A stretch of 16,321 nucleotides of DNA. It comes from Draconibacterium orientale (GTDB lineage Bacteria; Bacteroidota; Bacteroidia; Bacteroidales; JAADGE01). The stretch lies in the NCBI GenBank assembly GCA_020718265.1, contig DYSM01000004.1, forward strand, positions 1-16,321, written 5' to 3'. The notes beneath the pieces are model-generated. The model did not search any database. It saw only the letters and a list, made by a program, of their open reading frames with translations, and was not told the DNA's origin. The position numbers and the translations under genes were made by a program. This document shows positions 1 through 5,678 of the stretch, piece by piece; the first letter of the stretch is position 1; the number at the start of each line of letters is the position of its first letter.

Positions 1-152
1 ACAAACGATAATTTACATAATATCAAATATTTATACATTTTCTTACAAACACTATTTAAAACCATTCTAAATAACAGGCAGATTATTAAAGTTGTAAAAT
101 TAAGATATTCAGATATTTAGATTTATGAAACGTTTGATTTTCAAAAAATGAC

Positions 153-173
153 GATAAAAATGACATTTTTATC
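153..173. promoter_or_regulatory. 21-bp perfect palindrome over the NifX-like gene promoter (candidate operator)
   Basis: GATAAAAATG and CATTTTTATC are perfect 10-base inverted arms around a single central A. The palindrome ends 12 bases before a TAnnTTTG-like -7 box at 186-193, so it lies where the -33 element would be. That position suits a repressor or activator site controlling the downstream cofactor-binding gene. The sequence is AT-rich, so a chance palindrome or a weak hairpin is possible. The regulator is unknown. Confidence 0.45.
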
Positions 174-185
174 AAAAAAAAGACA

Positions 186-193
186 CACTTTTG
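186..193 (+). promoter_or_regulatory. probable -7 box (CACTTTTG) for the NifX-like gene
   Basis: CACTTTTG followed by C matches the Bacteroidetes -7 consensus TAnnTTTG(C) except at the first base. It lies 30 bases before the ATG at 224. No clean TTTG is seen at -33; that stretch is occupied by the 153-173 palindrome, which would fit an activator-dependent or repressed promoter. Confidence 0.4.
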
Positions 194-223
194 CAGAGTT
201 TTATTTTTAAAAAATTGACATAC

Positions 224-661
224 ATGATACATCGAATAGCCGTGCCGGTTAATGCCGGACTTGTAGCTGCAAACCTCAATGAAACCTCACAAGTTTACTT
301 TTTCGACATCGAAAATAACGCTGTCGTTCAAGAACAAATGAGTGTGTTTCCGACTGAAAAAGACAGTGTTATGCCTGTTTTTTGTGCGGAAAATTCTGTA
401 AACGAAATCATTCTCGGACAACCGTCGGAGGCTGAAATTAACACGTTTCTTGCCAACCGAATCAGCGTTGTTATGGGTGCGCCCGTAATGAATCCGCGCG
501 ATGTGGTGGAAGATTATTTGTTCCAAATGCAACATCACCAACACGGTCACGGACATGGTCACGGACACGGCGGCGGCGGATGCGGTTGCAACTCACATGA
601 CGACGATGATGACAGCGATGAAAGTTACTGCAACGATGACGGCGGCTGCGGTTGCCACTAA
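224..661 (+). CDS. NifX/NifB-type dinitrogenase FeMo-cofactor-binding domain protein with His/Cys/Asp-rich metal-binding tail
   Basis: This 145-residue cytosolic protein has no signal peptide. Residues 1-100 have the pattern of the Di-Nase_FeMo-co family: a start of MIHRIAVPVN, a strand-rich fold, an ILGQPSEAEI region and a VVMGAP turn. Such small domains bind iron-sulfur or iron-molybdenum clusters, in nitrogenase maturation or, in many non-diazotrophs, in unassigned roles. Residues 103-145 form a metal-ligand tail: alternating His-Gly (about 104-116), GGGGCGC, a run of five Asp, and a terminal GGCGCH. I chose the ATG at 224 because the family begins at this Met; an in-frame TTG at 191 lies within the probable -7 box, upstream of any transcript start. 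The gene stands alone, and no nif gene is in view. The domain assignment is fairly secure. The function of the tail, metal storage or cluster delivery, is inference. Confidence 0.75.
   Translation: MIHRIAVPVNAGLVAANLNETSQVYFFDIENNAVVQEQMSVFPTEKDSVMPVFCAENSVNEIILGQPSEAEINTFLANRISVVMGAPVMNPRDVVEDYLFQMQHHQHGHGHGHGHGGGGCGCNSHDDDDDSDESYCNDDGGCGCH
545..568 (+). repeat. two 12-bp direct repeats encoding His-Gly units
   Basis: GGTCACGGACAT is followed directly by GGTCACGGACAC, differing only in the last base. Each copy encodes Gly-His-Gly-His in the tail of the NifX-like protein. Tandem duplication at the DNA level suggests the His-Gly run can change length by slippage or unequal recombination. Confidence 0.6.
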
Positions 662-711
662 ACAAGATTTCAGACTTGAGATTTGAGATTTCAGAATCAA
701 GATACCTTCTT

Positions 712-747
712 AAAAAACTGCCGTGTTGAAAGATACGGCAGTTTTTT
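712..747. terminator. bidirectional intrinsic terminator between converging genes
   Basis: AAAAAACTGCCGT (712-724) and ACGGCAGTTTTTT (735-747) pair perfectly over 13 bp around a 10-nt loop. The GC-rich core CTGCCGT is flanked by A and T tracts, so it can terminate in both directions. It sits 50 bases after the NifX-like gene and touches the stop codon (747-749) of the convergent minus-strand ORF, so both genes probably share it. Confidence 0.85.
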
Positions 748-965
748 TAGTTTTCAACTTTCCAAATCTTGGGCTGAAATTTCGGGTCGTTTACGATTTC
801 GACGATGCTGCCTTTTTGCTTGAGCACAAATAATCCGTTTTGGTAAGCATATTTGTCAGCTTTATTTTCGATAATCATGCCGGCAACTGCGCCGTAAACG
901 CTCATGCCTGAGAGGTTAAATAATTTCGGTGCAATTTCTTTGATTTTTTCCAAATCTGAATTCAA
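747..965 (-). CDS. hypothetical 72-codon ORF, start uncertain, possibly 5'-truncated
   Basis: I do not recognise this 72-residue ORF. It has no signal peptide, an amphipathic start (LEKIKEIAPKLF), a small hydrophobic patch (VYGAVAGMII) and a basic, beta-like C-terminus (LFVLKQKGSIVEIVNDP). It reads as genuine coding sequence and ends in a good terminator. The start is poor: the only full-length option is TTG at 963-965, and the first internal ATG is codon 21 (903-905). An in-frame stop lies a few codons upstream. The TTG lies inside the left arm of the 956-1141 palindrome, so the true N-terminus may have been replaced by that element. A weak -7-like AATATTTG on the minus strand (999-1006) could still transcribe it. 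Confidence 0.45.
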   Translation of the reverse strand: MNSDLEKIKEIAPKLFNLSGMSVYGAVAGMIIENKADKYAYQNGLFVLKQKGSIVEIVNDPKFQPKIWKVEN

Positions 966-1141
966 GTCGCTAATGCAACTTTTTTACCGGCTGAATTACA
1001 AATATTTAGTTTGTTGAAACGAGAATAACTTTCGGTAAATAATTGGTAGAAAGTTATTTCCCGTTTCAACAAACCATCATTATCATCATAAGTTTTTGAA
1101 TTTCATTGAAATAAAAAGTTGCATTAATTACTTGAATTTAG
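956..1141. repeat. 186-bp imperfect palindromic element with terminal inverted repeats
   Basis: Positions 956-984 and 1113-1141 are inverted copies of each other: of 29 positions, 25 pair as Watson-Crick, 2 as G-U and 2 mismatch. A second, tighter hairpin (1009-1074) is nested in the middle. The right arm contains the last codons and stop of the TcdA gene, and the left arm contains the start of the 72-codon ORF. The layout resembles a MITE-like non-autonomous element, although I see no clear target-site duplication and no transposase. Alternatives are a large RNA structure between the two genes or duplicated gene-end sequence. Confidence 0.55.
1009..1074. repeat. long central hairpin (about 25-bp stem, 15-nt loop)
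   Basis: The arms at 1009-1033 and 1049-1074 pair almost perfectly, with one unpaired base and one mismatch near the middle; the outer part is GTTTGTTGAAACG against CGTTTCAACAAAC. The loop is 1034-1048. The stem lies 54 bases past the TcdA stop on the minus strand. It has no T tract, so it is not a standard intrinsic terminator, though it could protect the 3' end of the TcdA transcript. Confidence 0.75.
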
Positions 1142-2006
1142 GGGTTAAATTCAGCGCGTTAATTTGAAGTGTTGATTGATTTTGGTTGGAAATCAAGGGG
1201 CGTTCGTACAAATTTTTCATCACCAAACCCGCAAGCGTAAACCCGAAAATAGCTGTGATATGTGCTGTATTTCCGTTGATTACGGCTTTGGATGAACACC
1301 ATTCGTGGTCGTCCAAAGCGTTGTCGGAGTGGCATACGGTCGATTTCGGACAAATACAAGCGGACGTTCCGCACGAGGTTTTTTCGTCTAAGTTCGGCAA
1401 CACTTCATCGCTGAACACACACAGAAAATTCTTCGGAGCCGGCGCGCCGTTGCGCATTCCGCGCCGTATGCGCTTGCGTATGAGTGCCGAAAGCGGACAG
1501 CCCGAAACGTCCCAAAATTTGCCCACTTGCACACGTGTCGGGTCAATTTTCAAAGCCGCGCCCATGGACGAAATAAAAACTGCGTTCAAACGCGAAGCTG
1601 TGTTTATAAGGTGTATTTTGCTGCTGAGACTGTCGATGGCATCAATAATAAAATCGAATTTTTCAAGCTCAAATTGCGGCGAATTGTCCTGATTGTAAAT
1701 CTGTTGAATCGCTGTAATGTTCGCGCGCGGATTAATTTCGAGCAACCGTTCCTTCAACGCTTCGGTTTTCACTTGTCCGATGGTTTTGGTCGTAGCCATC
1801 AGTTGGCGGTTGATGTTGGTAATGCACACGCGGTCGGAATCCACAATTGTCAAATGCTTAATGCTCGAACGCACAAGGCTTTCCGCGCACCAACTGCCCA
1901 CGCCGCCGATGCCGAAAATAATGACTTTTTGCTCGGAAATGAGTTTCATTTTCTCTTTTCCGTACAACATATTCGTGCGCTGAAACAGTGCTTTTTCCGA
2001 TACCAT
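1128..2006 (-). CDS. tcdA: tRNA threonylcarbamoyladenosine dehydratase (ThiF/E1-like), TcdA family
   Basis: TcdA is a cytosolic enzyme that uses ATP to cyclise t6A37 of ANN-decoding tRNAs to ct6A. Visible features of this 292-residue protein: the nucleotide-binding loop GIGGVGS (32-38), the acidic pair at D56/D58, the N65-R67 and K80 region, DAIDS at 122-126, and ITAIFGF near 250-256, which matches E. coli TcdA. I chose the ATG at 2004-2006; an upstream in-frame TTG (2025-2027) lies within the -7 promoter box and so upstream of the transcript start. The protein is longer than E. coli TcdA (about 268 aa). It carries a Cys-rich stretch, C212, C217, C219, C225 and C237, that could bind metal. 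Its last residues lie in the right arm of the 956-1141 palindrome, so the C-terminal tail may have been altered. Family confidence is high; exact activity is inferred. Confidence 0.85.
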   Translation of the reverse strand: MVSEKALFQRTNMLYGKEKMKLISEQKVIIFGIGGVGSWCAESLVRSSIKHLTIVDSDRVCITNINRQLMATTKTIGQVKTEALKERLLEINPRANITAIQQIYNQDNSPQFELEKFDFIIDAIDSLSSKIHLINTASRLNAVFISSMGAALKIDPTRVQVGKFWDVSGCPLSALIRKRIRRGMRNGAPAPKNFLCVFSDEVLPNLDEKTSCGTSACICPKSTVCHSDNALDDHEWCSSKAVINGNTAHITAIFGFTLAGLVMKNLYERPLISNQNQSTLQINALNLTPKFK

Positions 2007-2023
2007 GGATTGCAAATTTTGAC

Positions 2024-2054
2024 GCAAATTTAGTGTTTTTTCGCCTAATTCAAT
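2024..2054 (-). promoter_or_regulatory. Bacteroidetes-type promoter of tcdA
   Basis: On the minus strand, TAAATTTGC (2024-2032) is a perfect -7 box (TAnnTTTGC). ATTG at 2051-2054, 18 bases upstream, fits a -33 element. Transcription would start near 2017-2019, just before the ATG at 2006, giving a short leader. Confidence 0.65.
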
Positions 2055-2158
2055 CTCAAATATCTTTTTCTAAATAAAAATGCCGAACATTCAATTTGAA
2101 CATTCGACATTTTGAATATAATTTTCAAATTATCACATTCTCAAATTATGACATCAAA

Positions 2159-2335
2159 TTACACACCTTTCATATTCTCGGCACCATCGATTACACCGAC
2201 CAAATTTTCGGGGTTGTGTATCAACAGCGGTATGTGCGCAGGGCAAATTCCGAGTTCTTGACCTTTGTATGCCAGTTTAATTATCGGTACTTCATTTTCG
2301 GTTGCGTTGCAAACGATACATTTTTTTACTTCCAT
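2159..2335 (-). CDS. small CxxC/CxxH zinc-finger-like protein, 58 aa
   Basis: This short gene encodes 58 residues beginning MEVKKCIVCNATENEVPIIK and ending GAENMKGV. It has a CxxC pair at C6/C9 and a second pair CPAH at C31/H34, the spacing of a zinc-ribbon or treble-clef-like knuckle. A conserved-looking segment, ICPAHIPLLIHNPENLVG, follows. A perfect TAnnTTTG -7 box lies 25 bases upstream and supports real expression. Codon use matches the neighbouring genes. I do not recognise a named family. Zinc or iron binding is inferred from the ligand pattern alone. It lies between the TonB receptor and tcdA on the same strand, but has its own promoter. Confidence 0.7.
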   Translation of the reverse strand: MEVKKCIVCNATENEVPIIKLAYKGQELGICPAHIPLLIHNPENLVGVIDGAENMKGV

Positions 2336-2359
2336 GATTATTTTGTATTAAAATTCAGA

Positions 2360-2367
2360 CAAAATTA
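2360..2367 (-). promoter_or_regulatory. -7 box (TAATTTTG) of the small zinc-finger-like gene
   Basis: On the minus strand TAATTTTG matches TAnnTTTG exactly, 25 bases before the ATG at 2335. There is no clear TTTG at -33; that stretch overlaps the edge of the 2386-2409 palindrome. Confidence 0.5.
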
Positions 2368-2385
2368 TATTTTATTTAGATTTAA

Positions 2386-2409
2386 AAATTGTAACACATG
2401 TTACAATTT
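2386..2409. promoter_or_regulatory. 24-bp palindrome covering the TonB receptor stop codon (terminator or operator)
   Basis: AAATTGTAAC and GTTACAATTT are perfect 10-base arms around ACAT. The stop codon (2401-2403) of the receptor gene lies in one arm. On the minus strand the second arm is followed by extra T residues, so it could be a weak AT-rich terminator. It also sits at the -33 side of the small zinc-finger-like gene's promoter, and the GTAAC-N4-GTTAC core looks like a CRP/FNR-superfamily operator. The sequence does not decide between these roles. Confidence 0.55.
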
Positions 2410-4491
2410 CGATAATTTTAACTTCACACCACCCAAAATCCAACGTCCGGGCATTTGCACACCTCCGATTTCAAAGTATTGTGTGTCGGTAAAATTGTTC
2501 GCTTTTGCGTAAATTTCGACCATCGAATTTTTCCAAAAAACAGAGACATCAGCAGTTGTAAACGGTTTGTAATCAAATGTTTGAATTTCAGAGTCGATAT
2601 ATCGAGAGTAAGTCCCGTTTCGGCTTTCGTATTTTACAGTCCACGATGCGCCGAAATTTCTCCATATTTTATGTGAAAATCCAAATACAGCTTTATGTTT
2701 CAGATAATCAAGTGCATACATGGATTGATAATTATTTTCCACCTTATTTGTCGTGGTATAACTGTATGCGCCGGAAATTGTTCTTACAAACGCATTTTTC
2801 TCAAATTTTTTTTGGACAGAAAATTCCGCACCTTTTGTAATCAATTCGGTTAAATTCATGCTTTGCCATTTTTCGGTGTCCGATAATCTTCCCCAATCAA
2901 TGGTATTTTGTCCAATGCGTTGAAATACTGCAAGATGCGCGTAAATGTTTGAATTTCTGTATTTTGTGCCTATTTCGTAAGTTATTGCAGTTTCGGGTTT
3001 CAAATCCGGATTCGATAAATTTGTCGGTCCGACGTAATACAAATCTGTAAACGTAGGCAACCTAAATGCTTGGTTCGCTGATATATATGTAGATATGTTT
3101 TTTGAAATTCTGTATAAAATATCGGCACCTCCCGAAAAATTCCAATTAAAATCATCATTGAAATTTGCGTTCGCGCCGGCTGAAATTTGAAATTTATTTA
3201 TTTGATACACATGCTCGCCAAAAATGTTGTAATGCACACGTTCTTTGGCTTTTGTGAATTGTCCGTAAGGTTCGCCCGGAACTGCAACGGTGTCTGCGGC
3301 TTCGCCCAAAACGTTGCTCAAAATATGTTCGTAGCGCAACGCCGCGCCGACGGAAGTTTTTCCGAATTTTGTGTTGAAATTTTGCTTAATTTCTGTTTCT
3401 GAGGTTGTTGTGAAATGATAATTGTGTCCTTTGTAGTAATTCCAAGCCTGATAAACGCCTTTTGAAAACACGGCAGTATCGACGGAATTATATACAAAAT
3501 AATTGCCATCGCGCACGTATCTGTCCTCGCGGAACAGCTCAAAACGGTCTTGATTATCGCGAAATGAAAATGAAATTTGAAACGGATGTTTTGTGTTTGT
3601 TGAAAATTTCAGGTTGCCGAACGTGGTTTTGATTTGTTCGTATTGCCAAGGGTATTTGGGTGAGTAAAAGCCGTTTGCGCCAAAACCTTTGTCGATGTAC
3701 CCGGCTTGAAATTGTAATTTTGAGGCTTTAAACTTTAAAGCGCCGTGCCAAAAGATTGAGAATTTCTGAAAATCTGTGTTATTTACATCATTTTTAAACA
3801 GATAGCCGTCCGATTGGCTGTAGTCGCCGGACAGATGATTGCGCATTTTTCCGATTCCGAAATTGACTGACGCACCGGCTTGAAAAAGTCCGTTTTGTCC
3901 GGATAACGTGTTGATTTTAAGTTGATTTGCAGTTCCTTCGTTTGTGATAAAATTTATGGCTCCCGTGTAAGCATTTGCGCCAAATTCACGGATTCCGGGT
4001 CCTTCTAAAATTTCTATACGTTCAATGCTTTCAAAACTTACAGGCAGGTTCATGTTGTGGTGTCCGGTTTGCACATCGTTGAGCTTCACGCCGTTAAGCA
4101 GAATCAGAACTTGCTCAAAACTGCTGCCGCGCATACTTACATCGGCTTGCACATCGTGCGCTCCGCGTTGCCGAATGTCAATGGAAGCTGTAAAGTCCAA
4201 CAAATCCGAAACGCTCGTAACCGGCAGATTTTCAATTTCTTCTCGACTTATCACATGGATAATTTTTCCGAGTTGCAACAGCTCGGTTTGCGTTCGTGTC
4301 GATTCAATTTGAATTTCATCCACATTTAGCGTATCTGTCTGTGCTTCTGCGCTTTGCCAAAACATTAGATACACGGGAACGAGCACTGCGATGCGAATAA
4401 GTTTGCCCAAACTGCGGAAAATACCGTAGCCGGCGTTGGTCCATTTCCGAAACGTGAAAACGGGTTTTAAATTTAAACTAAATTTTTGCAT
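2401..4491 (-). CDS. TonB-dependent outer-membrane receptor, BtuB-like
   Basis: This 696-residue outer-membrane receptor probably imports a scarce ligand (cobalamin, siderophore or similar) using TonB energy. The substrate cannot be read from the sequence. A signal peptide core lies at about 31-50 (IRIAVLVPVYLMFWQSAEA), then a TonB-box-like segment, then a plug domain at about 72-185 with VISREEIENLP, VSMRGSSFEQVLILLNGVKL, IERIEILEGPG and GANAYTGAINFIT. The rest is a beta-barrel with aromatic-rich strands. The charged N-region before the signal core is unusually long (about 30 residues); an in-frame TTG at codon 28 would give a canonical signal peptide. The promoter position favours the ATG at 4491. 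The protein ends KLSKL rather than with the usual terminal Phe. No SusD partner or B12 riboswitch is visible nearby. Confidence 0.85.
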   Translation of the reverse strand: MQKFSLNLKPVFTFRKWTNAGYGIFRSLGKLIRIAVLVPVYLMFWQSAEAQTDTLNVDEIQIESTRTQTELLQLGKIIHVISREEIENLPVTSVSDLLDFTASIDIRQRGAHDVQADVSMRGSSFEQVLILLNGVKLNDVQTGHHNMNLPVSFESIERIEILEGPGIREFGANAYTGAINFITNEGTANQLKINTLSGQNGLFQAGASVNFGIGKMRNHLSGDYSQSDGYLFKNDVNNTDFQKFSIFWHGALKFKASKLQFQAGYIDKGFGANGFYSPKYPWQYEQIKTTFGNLKFSTNTKHPFQISFSFRDNQDRFELFREDRYVRDGNYFVYNSVDTAVFSKGVYQAWNYYKGHNYHFTTTSETEIKQNFNTKFGKTSVGAALRYEHILSNVLGEAADTVAVPGEPYGQFTKAKERVHYNIFGEHVYQINKFQISAGANANFNDDFNWNFSGGADILYRISKNISTYISANQAFRLPTFTDLYYVGPTNLSNPDLKPETAITYEIGTKYRNSNIYAHLAVFQRIGQNTIDWGRLSDTEKWQSMNLTELITKGAEFSVQKKFEKNAFVRTISGAYSYTTTNKVENNYQSMYALDYLKHKAVFGFSHKIWRNFGASWTVKYESRNGTYSRYIDSEIQTFDYKPFTTADVSVFWKNSMVEIYAKANNFTDTQYFEIGGVQMPGRWILGGVKLKLSKL

Positions 4492-4523
4492 GATTTTGAA
4501 TTTTTGATTGTTAAAAAAACTGC

Positions 4524-4531
4524 CAAAAGTA
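4524..4531 (-). promoter_or_regulatory. -7 box (TACTTTTG) of the TonB receptor gene
   Basis: On the minus strand TACTTTTG fits TAnnTTTG exactly, 32 bases before the ATG at 4491. A TTG about 21 bases upstream could serve as the -33 element. This suggests the receptor has its own promoter in the 71-base gap after the hemolysin III gene. Confidence 0.5.
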
Positions 4532-4562
4532 ACAAAATCATCTAAATTGAATCAACAACTTT

Positions 4563-5216
4563 TTACAACAAATTTGTAGGTAAAATGTGATGATATGTTG
4601 CGAAAAAATGTGCAATACTTCCGCCCAACACAAATAAATGGAAAATGCCGTGTGCAAAAGGTAAATTTTTCCATAAATAAAATAAAACCCCGACAGTATA
4701 GGTTAACATACCGATTCCCAGCCAAATAAGTCCCATGGTGGACATCGTTTGAACGAGCGGATATACAGCAATGACAATCACGGAACCCATGCCCACATAC
4801 ATCCAAGCCGAAAGCGCGCGGTATTTGGGTTTATACCAAAAAAGTTTGAACAAAACGCCTGCAATTGCCAAGCCCCAAATCACGCCGAAAATGCTCCAAC
4901 CCCACGCGCCTTGCAGCGTTACGAGGGTTACGGGTGTGTACGTGCCGGCAATGAGAATGTAAATTGCCGAATGGTCAAATTTATTCAAATAATATTTCAC
5001 CCGCAGTTTTCGCGCGCTGTGGAATAGGGTTGAGGCTGTGTAAAGAACGATGAGGCTTGCACCGAAAATGGACGCTCCTACGATCCCTGCATTCGTTCCG
5101 TGCAAAGCCGCTTGAACAACCATGAGTACTAACGCCGTAACACTCAGCCCAATACCTATTGCGTGCGTGATGCTGTTTACGATTTCTTCTGTGCGAACTG
5201 TGATTTGTTTGGACAT
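4563..5216 (-). CDS. hemolysin III family (PAQR/YqfA-like) integral membrane protein
   Basis: This 217-residue inner-membrane protein has seven hydrophobic segments and the full metal-site signature of the progestin/adipoQ receptor superfamily. The signature is SxxxH at S62-H66 (STLFH) in TM2, D81 in FDHSAIYILIAGTYTP at the start of TM3, and HxxxH at H189-H193 (HGIFH) in TM7, with H203 nearby. The N-terminal SITHAIG motif at 15-21 is also typical. Length matches bacterial family members. Bacterial members have been linked to membrane homeostasis, and the hemolysin name is historical; a lipid-hydrolase-type zinc activity is inferred from eukaryotic relatives. A clear -7 box lies upstream, and the TonB receptor gene follows after 71 bases on the same strand. 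Confidence 0.9.
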   Translation of the reverse strand: MSKQITVRTEEIVNSITHAIGIGLSVTALVLMVVQAALHGTNAGIVGASIFGASLIVLYTASTLFHSARKLRVKYYLNKFDHSAIYILIAGTYTPVTLVTLQGAWGWSIFGVIWGLAIAGVLFKLFWYKPKYRALSAWMYVGMGSVIVIAVYPLVQTMSTMGLIWLGIGMLTYTVGVLFYLWKNLPFAHGIFHLFVLGGSIAHFFATYHHILPTNLL

Positions 5217-5232
5217 AAACTATTTACTTTTT

Positions 5233-5241
5233 GCAAAGTTA
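5233..5241 (-). promoter_or_regulatory. -7 box (TAACTTTGC) of the hemolysin III gene
   Basis: On the minus strand TAACTTTGC is a perfect match to the Bacteroidetes -7 consensus, 16 bases upstream of the ATG at 5216. The -33 element is not obvious. The leader would be very short. Confidence 0.55.
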
Positions 5242-5342
5242 CGTCTAATTTACTCAACATCCTGAATTTGAATGTTAATTTTTCAAAAATCTTATGCGTG
5301 CATTGAATTATTTTTATATTTAACACTTCAATGTAATGACAA

Positions 5343-5630
5343 TTAGATTGTTATATCAGGTTTGTCATCCGAATCAATGTCGGCAAAGTAGTTTCTGTAT
5401 GTTTTAAAAACGCGTGTAAATTCCGTTTCAAGGATGTCGATAAATTCGCTTCGTTTCAGCGGAACTTCTTTGGTTTCAAATTCAAAATCGAAATGCACAT
5501 CTGTGATGTCCGTCATTTCTTGTCTGATATTTAATTTTTCCATGATTCTGTAATTTAAAGTTGTAACGTTATGATGCGTGTCCGAAGTATTTTGCATATT
5601 TTTTTGTCGATTTTCTACTTTTTTGTTCAT
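5343..5630 (-). CDS. hypothetical acidic protein, 95 aa (or 66 aa from an internal Met)
   Basis: I do not recognise this small soluble protein. The N-terminal 29 residues are polar and low in complexity. The conserved-looking part starts at M30 (MEKLNIRQEM) and contains FDFEFETKEVPLKRSEF, then an amphipathic helix (FIDILETEFTRVFKTYRNYF), then an acidic tail (ADIDSDDKPDITI). There is no signal peptide or membrane segment. The start is uncertain: ATGs at codons 1, 12 and 30 are all possible, and 30 gives the more protein-like product. It is divergent from the DUF5686 gene, with 48 bases between the starts, and no consensus promoter is clear on this strand. Confidence 0.55.
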   Translation of the reverse strand: MNKKVENRQKNMQNTSDTHHNVTTLNYRIMEKLNIRQEMTDITDVHFDFEFETKEVPLKRSEFIDILETEFTRVFKTYRNYFADIDSDDKPDITI

Positions 5631-5656
5631 TTCAGTGTTTTCTCAAAAAAAAGCTA

Positions 5657-5665
5657 TTCATTTGC
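5657..5665 (+). promoter_or_regulatory. possible -7 box (TTCATTTGC) of the DUF5686 gene
   Basis: TTCATTTGC matches TAnnTTTGC at all fixed positions but one. It lies 13 bases before the ATG at 5679 and 25 before the ATG at 5691. The very short leader in the first case slightly favours the second start. No good -33 TTTG is seen at 19 bases. Confidence 0.3.
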
Positions 5666-5678
5666 GGTTTCATAAATA

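Noticed and set aside
125..151. Eight-codon ATG ORF upstream of the NifX-like gene as a leader peptide
   Set aside because: It lies upstream of the probable -7 box, so it would not be on the transcript, and it has no regulatory-codon pattern.
662..711. AGATTTCAGA / GAGATTTGAGATTTCAGA near-repeats after the NifX-like gene
   Set aside because: These are short low-complexity words of a kind seen in several spacers here; no regular unit or pairing was found.
1186..2033. Long plus-strand ORFs opposite tcdA
   Set aside because: They are antisense shadows; the minus-strand frame has clear ThiF/E1 motifs over the whole stretch.
2096..2512. 138-codon plus-strand ORF
   Set aside because: It runs antisense across the small zinc-finger-like gene and the receptor's 3' end, and its Phe/Tyr/Asn-rich translation looks like complement of coding and AT-rich spacer.
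4492..4562. Cobalamin riboswitch upstream of the BtuB-like receptor
   Set aside because: The gap is only 71 bases and shows no B12-box-like sequence; it contains an ordinary -7 promoter box instead.
5301..5333. CATTGAA...TTCAATG inverted repeat between the hypothetical and hemolysin III genes
   Set aside because: The arms are only 7 bases with a 19-base loop in AT-rich DNA; this is expected by chance and no T tract follows.
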